DNA of 60,000 nucleotides from Strigamia acuminata (Eukaryota; Arthropoda; Chilopoda; Geophilomorpha; Linotaeniidae), in the NCBI GenBank assembly GCA_949358305.1, contig OX442315.1, forward strand, positions 19,682,427-19,742,426, given 5' to 3'. Below are positions 22,541-37,861 of this stretch, in pieces (position 1 is the first letter of the stretch; each line of letters starts with the position of its first letter). Both the position numbers and the translations under genes were made by a program. Under the pieces are notes generated by a model, which saw nothing but the letters and a program-made list of their open reading frames with translations, did no database searches and had not been told where the DNA came from.

Positions 22541-23554
22541 TGGAGGTTTGTGCACTGTCAATTCGGAATGTTAATATAAATTCAATTATTTATTTATTTA
22601 TTTTAGATAACGACACCACTGCTTCTTGTAATGAGACTTACACGCACAATCTTTCATCAGAGGTGAAATTCAATGATGCGTGGGATATACTTAATGCAAT
22701 GGAATCAGATTCACACGCATCGTTCGAATCAATTTTTAATTCTGTTAGCACAATGGAAAAACCATTACAAGATAATATGGACAATTTAACATCTATTAAC
22801 ACACCGGGGTTGGACGTATCTACCTTACTATCTAATATACCAATGTTGCCGTTTGATGTCTCCACACCGGATGTGGACACGACGATTTTAACCAGCGATA
22901 TTCCAGAGTTTTTTAGCAGTTCTATGATCGAGAAGTCTGATTTATCACCTTCAGCCAAAGCACCTATCACCGATGATAAGCAATCGCAAGATGAGGTTTG
23001 TCGTCACCAAGGTCGAATTTAACGGTGATATTTAAAGATAAATTTTTTTTTTTTAGGAAACTTCTCGTGTGAGCTGCGAAGAGAATAATGAAAACGCGGC
23101 AAAACAACCGATACTTACTCTAAACATTGGGCAAACCTTAGAAAATTTGTTCGCAGGGAATGGAGCTCAACTCCAATTGAAACGGAAAGCATCCAATGAC
23201 TTAATTACTCAAACAGTTTTTGTTGAAAGTGCAAAGAAAGAAACGAACAGTGATAATGTGATGACAATTATCTTCAAGTTCAGTAATGATGACAGTGAGC
23301 AACAAGAAGCAGCGCCATCGCCCAAGAGACAACGGGTTGAAGATAAATATGAAGAAATGAGGCGCAAAAACAATGTGGCTTCTCGTCTTTGCAGGCAAAA
23401 TCGCAAAAGTAAACAACACGAAATGGAGAAAATTGCGGAACAGCTTGAAGAAGATAATAGAAAACTCAGAGACACTGTTAATAAACTGGAGAAGGAAATT
23501 CAACAAACTAAAGCACAATTTATAAAGATATTTCAAAGCAAAGTTACAAAATAA
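22449..23554 (+). CDS. bZIP transcription factor with acidic N-terminus
   Basis: Three coding exons (22449-22545, 22607-22995, 23057-23554) give 327 residues. The first about 240 residues are acidic and Ser/Thr/Asp-rich, a likely activation region (for example SFLDLDQFLSG). A bZIP follows at about residues 258-325: a basic region MRRKNNVASRLCRQNRKSK (signature N-x-x-A-S-x-x-C-R), then a leucine zipper with heptads in EQLEEDNRKLRDTVNKLEKE. The first in-frame ATG in the predicted message is 22449 (ATG ATG GAA). The basic region is not a clean match to ATF4, C/EBP or PAR factors as I know them, so I leave the symbol empty, although the leader layout is ATF4-like. It is nuclear and would bind DNA as a dimer. 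Translational control is inferred from the leader. Confidence 0.8.
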
Positions 23555-23945
23555 AGTAAAAATGGGATGTAAATTTTCAGGTTAAATATTGTAGTTCTTA
23601 TTCATGTTTCATTTTATTTTTTACAAATAAAAAGCAATTTATCACGGTTAAATTGACTGTTTTGAATTTATTACGATTTTAATTAATTTGTGAATAACTC
23701 GCGACCTTGAAATTGGTTTAATTCGAGGTTCAAGTTTAAATAAAACATGTGCGAAGCGACGTCTGTTGGCAAAAGTTAGTAACGAACAAAAGTTTGAAAT
23801 TTTTGCTTGAGATTGCTCGTTAATTGGTGTGTGTTGAGCGTGATGTAACCTGGTTTGTAATTTACTGAACAGAAAAAACATCCGAAGGTGACAAAGCAAA
23901 TAAACTTGTAACGAAAAGTTCTAAATATCATTTTTCAATTTAGTT

Positions 23946-24884
23946 ATGGCTTGCCCAGGAGTTCACGGAGTAACTTGCAAGATCGGACCGTCCATTCTTA
24001 ATGCTGATTTGGCCGAAATCTACATCGAGTCTCAACGGTTGTTGGATAGTGGTGCCGATTACCTTCATTTAGACGTGATGGATGGACATTTTGTACCCAA
24101 CCTCACGTTTGGCCATCCCGTAGTTAAATGTTTGCGGTCCAAACTGAAGTCGGCTTATTTCGACATGCACATGATGGTGTCCAACCCGGATAAAGTACAA
24201 AATTAAATTAAACCTTGAATATAATAATAAATCCTTTTTAAATTATTATTAGTGGATAGAGCCGATGGCCGACGCTGGAGCCAACATGTATACATTTCAT
24301 ATAGAAGCAGCTAATGATGTTAAAGGATTAATAAGGAAAATAAAAGAAGCAGGAATGAAGGTATTACAAATAAACAATTTAAACAAAAATAACAGTTATT
24401 TCATTTACTATTAAAGGTGGGAATAGGATTAAAACCGGCAACGAATGTTGATACAGTTGTTCCGTATATAAATGATGTAGATATGATATTGGTAATGACC
24501 GTAGAACCAGGGTTTGGTGGTCAATCATTTTTAAGCGATATGTTACCAAAGGTAAAGTACCGTAAATTAAAAACCAGTACGGTATTATTTGATTTCCCGA
24601 ATTTTTATTCTTTTAAAAGGTGCAATATTTGCGACAACATTATAAAGAACTCGATATTGAGGTGGATGGCGGCGTTGGACCGTCGACGATCGATGCATGC
24701 GCAGAAGTAAGTTGAAACTGCATTTCCTGCCGATAATTTGCATTACAATTTTACATTACAGGCAGGCGCTAATATGATTGTGTCGGGGAGTGCTATTATT
24801 AATAGTGAAAATCCACGTCATGTAATCAGTAGATTGCGAACATCGGTTGAAGAAGCGCTGCAAAAAGCGCAACTCGAGAGATAG
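23946..24884 (+). CDS. RPE: Ribulose-phosphate 3-epimerase
   Basis: Interconverts ribulose 5-phosphate and xylulose 5-phosphate in the non-oxidative pentose phosphate pathway (cytosolic TIM barrel). Five exons (23946-24194, 24253-24360, 24417-24551, 24620-24706, 24762-24884) give 233 residues, the usual length. All signature blocks are present: [14 protein letters not shown], the metal and catalytic [37 protein letters not shown], the second catalytic Asp in IEVDGGVG, and the phosphate-binding [11 protein letters not shown] longer in-frame read-through of the first intron is excluded by a stop. It is convergent with guanine deaminase, with about 165 bases between the stops. Confidence 0.97.
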
Positions 24885-25049
24885 CTTCGATCGAAGTGTC
24901 GAGATGACTATGCATTCCCACTACGAATTTTCTATTTAACTTGTTTACCATCTACGTATACTTTTTGTATATTTCTATCATCACCGTGGTGAAAGAACTT
25001 TTCAATGGTATCCTTAAAAAGTAATAATTAATTATATTGAAAAATGCAT

Positions 25050-26906
25050 TTATTTTGCTTTTTGTTTCACCTCGACGCCATCTTGGGGAAAATACTTAAG
25101 TGCATTATTTGTTACACTAACGTCGACTAATAGAGCATCGAATTGCTTTCCGGTTTGTAAAGTGCCTAGCTTATCACTAATATCTAAAACTGTTTTAAAA
25201 ATAATGGAATTAAACATTGAAAATATAGAAAAAGGTTCAAACATTGTGGTTACTTTCACATCCACCCAAAGTTGCCATTCGAAAAGCTTCTTGGTACGTC
25301 AGAACTTGGTAATCTGGATGCGACATGCTTATAATCTTAGACGTCAAAAGAGCCTGGCGAATCGAATCTAATATTGAAGTGCTGTAGCCGCCCGCAACAT
25401 CTATTAATTCAGACCAATGTAATCCATTTTTTTAATGCATTTTATACGTACAGTACCTGTTCCCATGCCAACTTTAACTTTGCTCTTCAATAGTTTTCGT
25501 ACATCACACAGTCCGCTTTTAAGGCTGTAAAAACCATTTTCCATATTGATTACTTTTTTTTCTGCCGAATTAGTGTGAATTGTGAACAACCTTATGTTGG
25601 AGTTCGGGCAGTGTGCTATACCACTGCCTCTAGTCTTTAACAGCTCCATATCGGAATTTGATAGATGTATGCCGTGAGCCATAACGGTCTAGAAAAATTC
25701 AAGTACGAGTATTACATTTAAAAAAAAATTAATTTCGGGTGTTTATTTACCCTTGATGTTAAGAGATTGAACTTGTCGTAAATTTGTGTATACGAATTAC
25801 AGTCGGGGAACAATTGCTCGGCTAAAATACATTCATCTTTACTTTCAGCTAAATGGCTCTGTAATGATATTCACGAGTTAAAAATCAATTATTTTTTTGT
25901 TAAACTTTTTTAAGTACCTGCACAGGTGTGTCATAGGTTTTGGCAAGTGAGCCTAAGAATTGTAAGAGTTGAGAAGTACAAAATGGAGCAAAACGTGGGG
26001 TTACTATAGGTTTTATAAGCTCATTCTATAAATAACAGAAATAAAATTAAAATGATGTTGTATTTATGGAGACAAATTTCTACTTGTTTATTCTGCAGTT
26101 TAATAATAAATGTTTCTGCATCGTGCATCGCTTCGTGGGTGGTTTCTTTGTAGTATTCGGGCGAATTTGAATCCATACTAACCTTTCCAATATATGCGCG
26201 CTGACCGTTCTTTTCTGAAAATAAATATTTAACACGTGATTTGTTGTGGAATAGGGCACTCGTCAACTCGGCTGACCAACAATGTCGCTTAATAACAATG
26301 ATGCATCCGCGTGTAGTGAAGAGAAATACACCGCTGTTGTGGTTCCGTTGTTCAACGTGTCTCTCTTAGTAGACACAACTAATTAAAATGTGTTAAAAAC
26401 ACTTAAATTCTAGAATACCACGACTCTATTGAAGACGTCATCGGCAAATTTTAAATCTGTAAACTTTGATTCAGCGGGTAAAGTACATAATTCAAGCCAC
26501 GGCAGTAATTCCAAACTCATTTTATTACCAGAAAAATGATACTGCGGAGCGTGTAAATGAATGTCGACTAACCCCGGCATTAGAAATTGGCTAGAAGAAA
26601 ACATATCATTTTAGTTTTTAAAATCATTAATAGGCTGCAATTACTCTCGTGTTAAGAAAATCACATCATCACTAGTGAAACCGAAGTTTGATTTTAGATC
26701 GGCTAATTTTTCAATATTTTCTCTGAATATAATCTGTTGACACAAAAATACGAAAGATTGATTTTATTTTTAATATATTTACTATATTTTTATCTTACTT
26801 TTCCTTCTTGCACACCCAGTATACACTCCTGGATATCAAGAGGCATTTCTTCAGTTGAATCTATTACTGTTCCACTGTAAACTTGAAACGTGGAATTCAA
26901 ATCCAT
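25050..26906 (-). CDS. GDA: Guanine deaminase
   Basis: Zinc amidohydrolase converting guanine to xanthine (purine catabolism, cytosol). Eleven exons (26906-26799, 26733-26645, 26590-26419, 26364-26277, 26214-26084, 26025-25918, 25858-25751, 25688-25591, 25524-25457, 25400-25254, 25189-25050) sum to 418 residues. Metal ligands and motifs are intact: MPGLVDIHLHAPQY (HxH), NNGTTTAVYF, GQRAYIGKV, KPIVTPRF, SHLAES (the His in the middle), TVMAHGIHLS, IAHCPNSN and GTDVAGGYS (catalytic Asp, split between exons 9 and 10). The small intron 25590-25525 is open in frame; removing it restores the conserved CPNSN-x-SL spacing, so it is treated as an intron. The C-terminus is typical (LGTLQTGKQFDALLVD). 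Confidence 0.95.
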
Positions 26907-29900
26907 GTTTTCCTTCTTGATAGATTGAATGAAATCTGGAATCACAAAGGAAAGGAAGAGGATGATAATTTGACTTTTGTGATGTAACTTTCAGGAATAA
27001 ATTTTAAACTATTTTATATAACATTTGGAATTAAATTTAAAAGTTTACCCAAGTTTAGCCACAATCCATTTAATTAACTCTTCTATTATTTGAAGAAATC
27101 ACACACTATTTGTTAACATTAATATTAGTCCTAAATGAAAAATTAAATAATAATTAAATAGCATATTACCGATTAGGTGATTAAATTTGTCATTATAAAA
27201 TCAATTGTTGTTTTAATTCATCATTTTATTCCAACATTGCAATTCGCAAATGACTTGTCAATTGCCCGCTATGGCTACGTTACAATACTTGCATTGCAGC
27301 GAAGCACGTGTGCCCCCTTTTGAGATTCTTCGTATTTATGTGGTTCAATTATTGATTTTTTTATTTTTACGTTTAAAATAACTTTTTACGTTTTTTAGCT
27401 CGTAGATCGCAACTGCTCTTTATTCGACGGTAGTTTTGTCATATAAAATTCAACCAAACAGAAAAAGTACCAGTAAAATTATTTATAACGCCCATTTTAA
27501 TTTTTTTTGGCGTTCTCATTACACTTTCATACATTAATACTGCTGTGATAGATTCATCTTACCTCTATGGCTCTAACTTGTAAGTGATGAAATTCGCTTG
27601 AAATGATTTCGTAAAGTTAGATACTGATCTTAAATTGAATGTAACACTTTTATAATTGTGTATTTGTCAGCAACTCAAAGATAATAATTATCGCTATAAT
27701 TATGATTATTTTAAAAATTAAAAATAATATACTCAATCCATCTGTTTGCATTCATTAAAAAAAAGTGTTCGCCGATTATATATATTTCTTAAAAATGTTA
27801 CATAAGAGAAAAGAGCCAAATGCGTCTTAAAATACCAAGAAAAGGATGTAAATTTTGATGCTTTGTAATTGATAATTAAATACCATAATAAAAAAAATTA
27901 ATACAAAGGATTTTTATATATTAAGATTTTAATTCCTTTGCTGCAAAGGTTGCCCTTGCGTATTTAATAAATTATTGTTTGTTATCGTATTACATAATCT
28001 TGTCTATCTCTATACCGAACTAAGAGTTAACAACTGTGGACGTTTAATGTTAAAAACAACAAAAAATCCTACTATAACCAAACAAATAAAAATTCTACTA
28101 AAATTTTCGTTCAATTGTGTAACGAAATTAAAAAATGAGATAAAAACGAAATAATAATAAAATTAAAAATTAAATGGCTTAGAAGCTGTATAAAATTTGT
28201 CGTGAAAATTGTGTTATTGAAGATTGTGCGAAATTTCGTCACTAAATTTCATTACAAAATATAAAAACAATAAAAAATAATTATTTTTCTAATTTATTTC
28301 GGAAACAATTTCGTCCGACCGCGTGCAACATGCGACTGAACACTTGCCAATGCCACAATACAAAATGCCTACCAAAATGTCACGACAACGACCGTGGCCT
28401 CGACCATCACCATGGCCACCCTATTCAAAAATTCCGAGTGAGTCTTCTAAAATTCACCGACCCGCAAAAATTTGTATGCTGGGCACTGCACAAGCGAAAT
28501 ATTTCGAGATTTCGTTAAAATTATTATTTTTTAAAAAAATTTCGTAACGAAAATCACACAACATCTATTTTAAAAATATCTATCTAAAAGTTTTAGTTAA
28601 TGACAGGAACAAGCAAAGTTGAGCAGTATTTCATCGATACATTGCAATTTTAAAATTATTTAAAAAAAAAAATTGTAAAAACGAACCAAATAATCAAATC
28701 AAACCATTTATGACTCGAAAATTGAATGCGCCTATTCGTAATGGAATTCGAGTATACTAGATTGTGACCTGTGACACAAATTAGTCCGTAAGGATGCAAT
28801 GTATAACGATAGATAAAAATAACTGTGATAAAAAAATTATGCACACGAAAAATAATCATTTCAAATAATTAGTCAAGCAACCTATTGATAATACTTGTAG
28901 TCAACTATTACAAATTTATTAATAAAAACCGCAAAGAAATTTCTCTTTTGAAACTTTTTCCAAGCAAGGACGTTTAAATACATTCAATTTCCAAAATTCT
29001 TTGCATCAACAGTTATCACCGAACTCAATGGAGGTACTCAGAAACAGTTTCGCACTTTGGATTTTTAACAATCAAATATGCAAAATACGGAATGGCAACT
29101 TGATCAAAACAAAGGAGCAAATAAAGCAGAATAATGGCGGATATTTTTAATCTATCGGTCATTCTGCTAGTTTTGCCAACTGATTGGAGTTCGGTTTTAG
29201 GAATAATGCTATATTTTGGTTAAATCAACCACCCTAAATGGTTTAAATTATCTAATACAGTCAAATTAAATGCAAAATTTTGATTTGAATTAGGAATTGC
29301 AAAACAGTTTCGGAATACCCCTAATATAATTAATTTTTTTTTTTAAATTAAAAAGCCATCGTTACTATTTTGTGTACCAATTTTTTCTCAAACAAAAAAA
29401 AAAGACGTGCAGTAAAGGACTTAAAAAAATATCGTGTAATTTTAAAACAAAAACAAAAATAAATATCAACTCGCACGCCATTCATTGTAACTGGCCATTA
29501 ATAATTTAATTTTGTTACTTTCAATTAGTCAATATAAACAGGCAAAGGGCACGTATCTCAAACATATTTTGGCCACCAAGGCAACGACACTGCATAAACA
29601 GTGACATGAAATAATTTTATTTTTATTTTAAAAAGGAAACATTGTGACATTACATCAAATTTGAAATTAAATTATACGGAATTTTGAATAAGTCATGGGT
29701 CATCGGGCCAAAATAGTGAGAATATACCTTTCTGCCTTAATATTTTCTTCCTTTTTTTAGAAAAAAAAAGAAAAGAAAAAAGAAAAAGGGAAGTACATCA
29801 AATATTTTCACATCAAATCCAACAAAGGCAAATTTTTCTCTTTCCAAAAGTTGGTAAAAATAAAGAAGAGTTCGGCCACTGTTCAAAAGTGGCTATTTAC

Positions 29901-31540
29901 AAAATACAAAAACTCACAAATCATCTACCAATAATAGACAACAACTATTAGTATTATTATGTAAGGCAAGATGGGTCCAAACGGTTGTAAAAGCTGGCTT
30001 CCAATCCTGAATTTTTTTTAACAAAGGCAGAGTTCAATAATTACATGTTACAATAATAATAATAATTATATTAAGTGATAATAAAAAAATTGTAATGGCA
30101 TCAGTCAACTACAAATAGTTCCACGTACTAATTCAGGATGAAAGCGTTCCAACAGACCTAATTGCACCATCACCTGTGTTTTTTAACTAGACAATTTTTT
30201 CTTCTAAAAAGTATAGAAAAGCTATGTATTTTGTCAACTGGTTTAGCTGAGCTACCACCGGCGCAGCACGATTTACACATTTATCAAAAAAACCACCAAT
30301 CAAATGTACTTTTTTCAATGTTGGTGCAATTCAAGTCGAAGCTTTTGAAGTTAAAAACAAAAACAAAAACAAAATCTTTTTCCCTCTTAAATCTTAATTT
30401 AATGATAAATAAAACAACCATTTAGTCTCTTGTGGATATTTGTCTTAAAAAGCAAGTATTAACCTCAAAAATTCGTTATGTAGAATGAAAAATGCACTCA
30501 AATACCCTTGGACCCAGCCTTTTCTACAGCAGGGTAATAACAGACTTGACTAGGTTGTTGTCTGAGATTAGTCATCCACTTCATACGTTTTACTCATTTT
30601 AGTTGCAGTTCTTACCAATGACTGATTGCAAGGCAAATACTCAAAACACGCATACAAATTCAACAGTTATACTTTTAAATGGATCCAGCAATCGGGTTTT
30701 AAGTTGGCAAACAGGAATCATACTATTTCCCCTCTCTTTGGAAGATAACCAAGTAGAAAATGTGTACATAGTGCAAGTTGGAAAAACTCGCTCGCCACTT
30801 CAAATTGTAGTAAAAGCTTTTTTTCGATCAAAAAATTAGAAACATTCATGCAAACACATGTACACGATACAATTTTATCAATCATTCGAAATTGTTCCCA
30901 ACATATGCACAATTGTTGTCGTCTCTGCATGCGTAAGCAAAGAATAATGTCACTCAAATTATTATTTTTTCACTGTATTCTAGTTTTCAACAAGCTTATA
31001 GAACTGATGTCTTTGGTTGCATTCACACATCGGGTTTTTTTTTTTTTTTGTTTCTTTGTTTTTTAAATTTGAATAAGCATTATTAACGGAAAAAAGAAAT
31101 TTAAAAAGAAAAACAAAAAACAAAAAAAAAACAAAAACAATTTTACAGTAATTCAAATAATAATAATAAAAAAAAAAAACTATTTCTGAATGAGCTGTCC
31201 AGCAATAGGCCAAAAAAATTTCTTTTGGATAATGTGATCTTTGTTGCTGATGGCCAACACACAATTCACTTCAAACATGTTAATATTTTTTTTTCTTGTA
31301 GTGGCAATGCTACACTGGGCTGTCAAATTATGACCAATTGTCCTGAAGCTGACGACAAGTTGTATAAAAACGTTTGCTATCCATTCCACAAATGGCAAAT
31401 GACAGCTTTCAACCAGATCCATGTCACAAACTGTAAAGTTTGTCAAATCTAACCGAAATGATTGATTATTTATGGATCTGTTATAATCGTCGTCGTAGGA
31501 CATCAGGCTTGTCCAATGAGGTGGTCGCAGTCTGCTTCAG
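26907..31540. other. Gene-poor AT-rich stretch
   Basis: About 4.6 kb with no convincing conserved gene. The left end (26907-27400) is the guanine deaminase promoter region. The right part is probably the long 3' untranslated region of G-alpha-q, with many A/T runs and poly(A) tracts (29330-30450, 31030-31170). An island near 28090-28550 stands out for higher G+C in its middle and repeated ACGAAAT/ATTTCGT motifs. Confidence 0.5.
28330..28518 (+). CDS. Possible small Cys/His-rich ORF
   Basis: A 62-codon ATG frame in a locally GC-rich patch amid very AT-rich DNA. Its first half is rich in Cys and His (CQCHNTKCLPKCH, then DHHHGHP) and its second half is basic (FVCWALHKRN). No signal peptide or family match is evident, and no introns or poly(A) signal are placed with confidence. 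It could equally be a fragment of a mobile element, or chance. Confidence 0.25.
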   Translation: MRLNTCQCHNTKCLPKCHDNDRGLDHHHGHPIQKFRVSLLKFTDPQKFVCWALHKRNISRFR

Positions 31541-34377
<2,837 letters not shown>

Positions 34378-35888
34378 GTTCAATTTGTAGGCTGGCTATC
34401 CCCGCGATTCGTCGCCTCTTCTGCCTTCTGTTCACCCAGCGTAATAATTATATTCAAACTTATCTTCAACTCAACATCCGAGCTCGTAGAGACACTGTTA
34501 AAACTTGGCCAAAAAATAACTTAAGTTTTTATAACAAAATTAATATCGTTCCCTACTCTTATCCCTACCTAAACTCTGCTGGGTGTGGTAAAAGAAACGC
34601 GCTGCCTCAATCGAGTTCCTCCCCCGAATCTGGAGAAAAAATTTATGTGCTATTTTTGTTCACGTGCTGTCAACATGTATTAAAAATATATAACAAATTA
34701 TTGGAGAATTATTTAAATATTTTGAGCTATTATTGAGTTGGAATAAGCCAGTAGTTACTAACCGGTCCGAGATTAGAAGTCGATCGACGAAGGGAGGAAG
34801 CCGCGTAAAGGAATGGCGACAAATGTGTCTCAAGTTTGATATGTGAAGTCGGAGTGTTGTGGTTCAACATCCGGTTCTCGATAAACGTTTGCTTCCGTCC
34901 GCCAAACGATTGAATGCCGTTAAAAATCTTATTTATAAAATTACATACTGTAGAATACAACATTTATACGATTGATGAAAAATTCAAATTACATTTTCGG
35001 TTTCTGCTCGCCGACGCTTCTGCGGACCGGTTTTTCGTGGAAACGGTACGAAGTTTCGACTCGCAATATGTTTATCCGGTTAAAGAATTTTCAGTACTAT
35101 AGATATTTTTTTTTTCACAACGATTTATTCAAGACAAACGTTTTTTTTCTTCTTCGTATGATTCAATTCACAGAAAATATTGAAACAGGTTTTTTTATTT
35201 TATTTAAAAAATGACATCGGACTTCTTCCACACGTCACACGAAATTGTAAAACGAATAATAAAAGCGAACTGTGTTAATTTCAGTCATAATTTCTTTACC
35301 GATAATTAAAAACGGGGAAAAAATGTGTTGTTTCCTAGCCGTGAAGTTAGCATTGCATCATTTTATAATTATAATATATATAGAATTTTTATATTTTTAT
35401 GCCATTTGTATACATACATACAATTTTTTTAAAAGTTAAAAAAAAGGAAAAAAAAATTACGGTATGTACAAACAATGTTCACAACCTTATCTGGTTTTCC
35501 GAAGGCTGGTGTTGATGGATTTAAATGGGCGGTAAGTTAAACCAAGTACGATTATATTACTCCCAAACAACCATGATTGTCAAAAACTCAAAACAAAACT
35601 CGCAAAAGCGAAAATCCATTCAATTTTTGTGTTTTATGTAAAAATAAATCAATTCAACCTTTTGACTAAATTTTGTGCAATTAAACAGGTGAAAACATAA
35701 ATTTCATTCAACTTAAACACTAGTTATATTGCTTCGATTCCAAATAAAAAAGTCTACTGGTCATTTCTCAGCTTAACAATTTAGTTTGGTAGTTGCTACC
35801 AATTAGTCCGTTCTATGGCTGAACTTGATGCCCCAGTAAATCCACCGAAACGAAATCAGTTATTACAGGCAATATTTGTACAACAAGG
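34378..35888. other. G-alpha-q upstream region and GABP-beta 3' region
   Basis: Bases 34378-35050 should contain the G-alpha-q promoter and any 5' untranslated exon; modest open frames on both strands near 34730-35100 lack any recognisable motif. Bases about 35200-35888 are AT-rich and are probably the GABP-beta 3' untranslated region. Confidence 0.5.
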
Positions 35889-37861
35889 TCAGACTCCAGC
35901 ATTTTGTTCAGACATGGCTTCGAGTTTTTTTCTGTACTCCTCAGCTTCGTTTTCTTTCATCCGAAGTTGTTCTTTATATTCTTCCGCTTTCCGCCTCGCC
36001 TCTTCAAACCGACGCCGCAATTGTTCCCGATCCAAATTCATTACACACGACTAGAAATACATCTCTTTAATTACCTCAAATACAACAAATTATTCGCAGC
36101 TACCTCAGACACAACCGTTGCCACTTTTTCCCTCTTAAACTTCTTTCTCAGCGGCTCTCCATTTTGATCTTCTTGAGTCAGCGATAATGCATCTACAAAC
36201 CATAAATTATCATTTCATTCTCATTCCGGTGTTTGGTTAGCATACCACTGTTGCTCATTGCTACCAAAATGGGACCCTCACCGGAACCAGACACCAGTTG
36301 GTCCTGATCAGCCACAATTGTTATTACTTTCTGAAATTGACAACAGCGTCTCAGAACTCCCAACAAATGTGAAGAAAATTTAAATTGATTTTATATATTT
36401 TATTTAAACGTGCAATTTAGCGATAATATTTGCTCAGCATACCCAATACCTGATTGTTTATGCTGCTAACCGCGTTTCTAATCGATTCCTCTTCACTCGA
36501 ATCCACTATTTGTGAACTTAAAACGTTCTGCTTTTTTGCCCAATTCAAAGCCATTTTGCCAGCTTCTGCAAAAAAACAACAAAAATTAAAAATTAAACTA
36601 CAAAAACGAGGCAAATACGCAAATAATTACCAGTTAACGATATTGTTTGTCCGCCTTCTATAGCAGTTGCTACAATTGTCGAGTTGTCTGTCGGTACCAT
36701 CGTAATACCGTGCGACTCCAGCCATTGCAGCGCATCTGTTGGAGTATCTGCAACGAATAAGAAAGATTTTAATTATTTTGACAACACCGCGTTCAAAGCA
36801 CCTTACTAGCACTTGATTGTGCATTTAAGGGTGTAGCAGCTTCTGCCAAAGCTGCTAATGTGGCTAAAACTGATGTGCTACTCTGATCAGGTGAGTCTGA
36901 ACAAAAGTCAACAACATCCTTTTAAAAATCTCAACTTTTTACACAAATCAAATCCCACTGACCTTCGTCCGTTAAACTATCTTTGCTCGAAGCTTTTTTA
37001 ATATTTGCTATATTGGGATGTAAAAGAATTGGACGCACAGGACTACTTTTAATAATTTCAGCAGAGGTTTGAACCTCTTCCTGTTGACTGGCTAACGGTA
37101 CAGGATCGCCATCTTTACCATGTTTGTTTGCTTCGCAACTAATGTCTCCTTCGATGATGGGACCCTCCGATCTGAATTTATCTGCATACTGCAACGAAAA
37201 AGCAATTGCAAAAATTAAAAAAAACAACATTTAAAATCAAACGTTTCGGTAAATACATGCAAAATCTCAACGATGTCTGCACGACCATTATCTTCGGCGA
37301 TATCAATTGCAGATTTTTCAAACTTATTCGGTATATTCACATCGGATCCGTGTCTAAGTAACGATTCTATCACTCCAACGTGCCCTCTTTCGACGGCCCA
37401 ATGAAGCGGCGTCATTTTTAACTGAAAACACGCGTGATTTTTATTTTATTTTATTTTAAATTCGGATAAAACTTTTTTACCATATCTTTAGCTTCCATGT
37501 CTGCACCGCTTTTTAGTAATAGTTCTACAATCTCCACGTGGCCTTCTTGCGCTGACACATGTAAAGGTGTTCGATCCACCTTAGTTCTTGCATCTCTGCT
37601 GATTCCAGCACGAATTAAAACTTCTGCCGTATTCAAATGACCAAATTGAGCTGCCAAATGAAGTGGTGACGTACCTAACTACAAATAAAATAATATCCAA
37701 ATTCAAATAACAAATAACAAATTAAATAAATGGGTATTTATGCTGAAAATTACCCAATCCGTTGTGAACGGAGCTCCATTTGTCATCAAGTGCCTGACTT
37801 CATCCGTTTCGCCCAACTTGGCAGATTCCAATAGCCTTTTCCCCAAATCCACGAGGGACAT
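35889..37861 (-). CDS. GABPB1: GA-binding protein beta subunit (ankyrin-repeat ETS partner)
   Basis: Non-DNA-binding partner of the ETS factor GABP-alpha; together they form a nuclear activator of mitochondrial and housekeeping genes. Ten coding exons (37861-37754, 37678-37481, 37421-37257, 37188-36963, 36896-36804, 36747-36631, 36565-36450, 36330-36246, 36192-36104, 36050-35889) give 452 residues. The first about 155 residues are ankyrin repeats starting [20 protein letters not shown] and including [22 protein letters not shown] and HGSDVN. A conserved [15 protein letters not shown] segment and [10 protein letters not shown] follow, then a C-terminal coiled coil ([22 protein letters not shown] ending LEAMSEQ). 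The exon 5 donor at 36803 was preferred because it keeps phase. An upstream out-of-frame ATG near 38160 precedes the start. Confidence 0.93.

Noticed and set aside
25525-25590. Extra 22 residues in guanine deaminase
   Set aside because: The segment is bounded by GT...AG and its removal restores the conserved spacing after CPNSN, so it is an in-frame intron rather than an insertion.
31180-31503. 107-codon minus and 75-codon plus frames just downstream of the G-alpha-q stop
   Set aside because: They fall in the probable G-alpha-q 3' untranslated region, overlap each other and show no family motif.
34730-35214. Moderate frames on both strands upstream of G-alpha-q
   Set aside because: No domain, signal peptide or splice context; more likely 5' untranslated or intergenic sequence.
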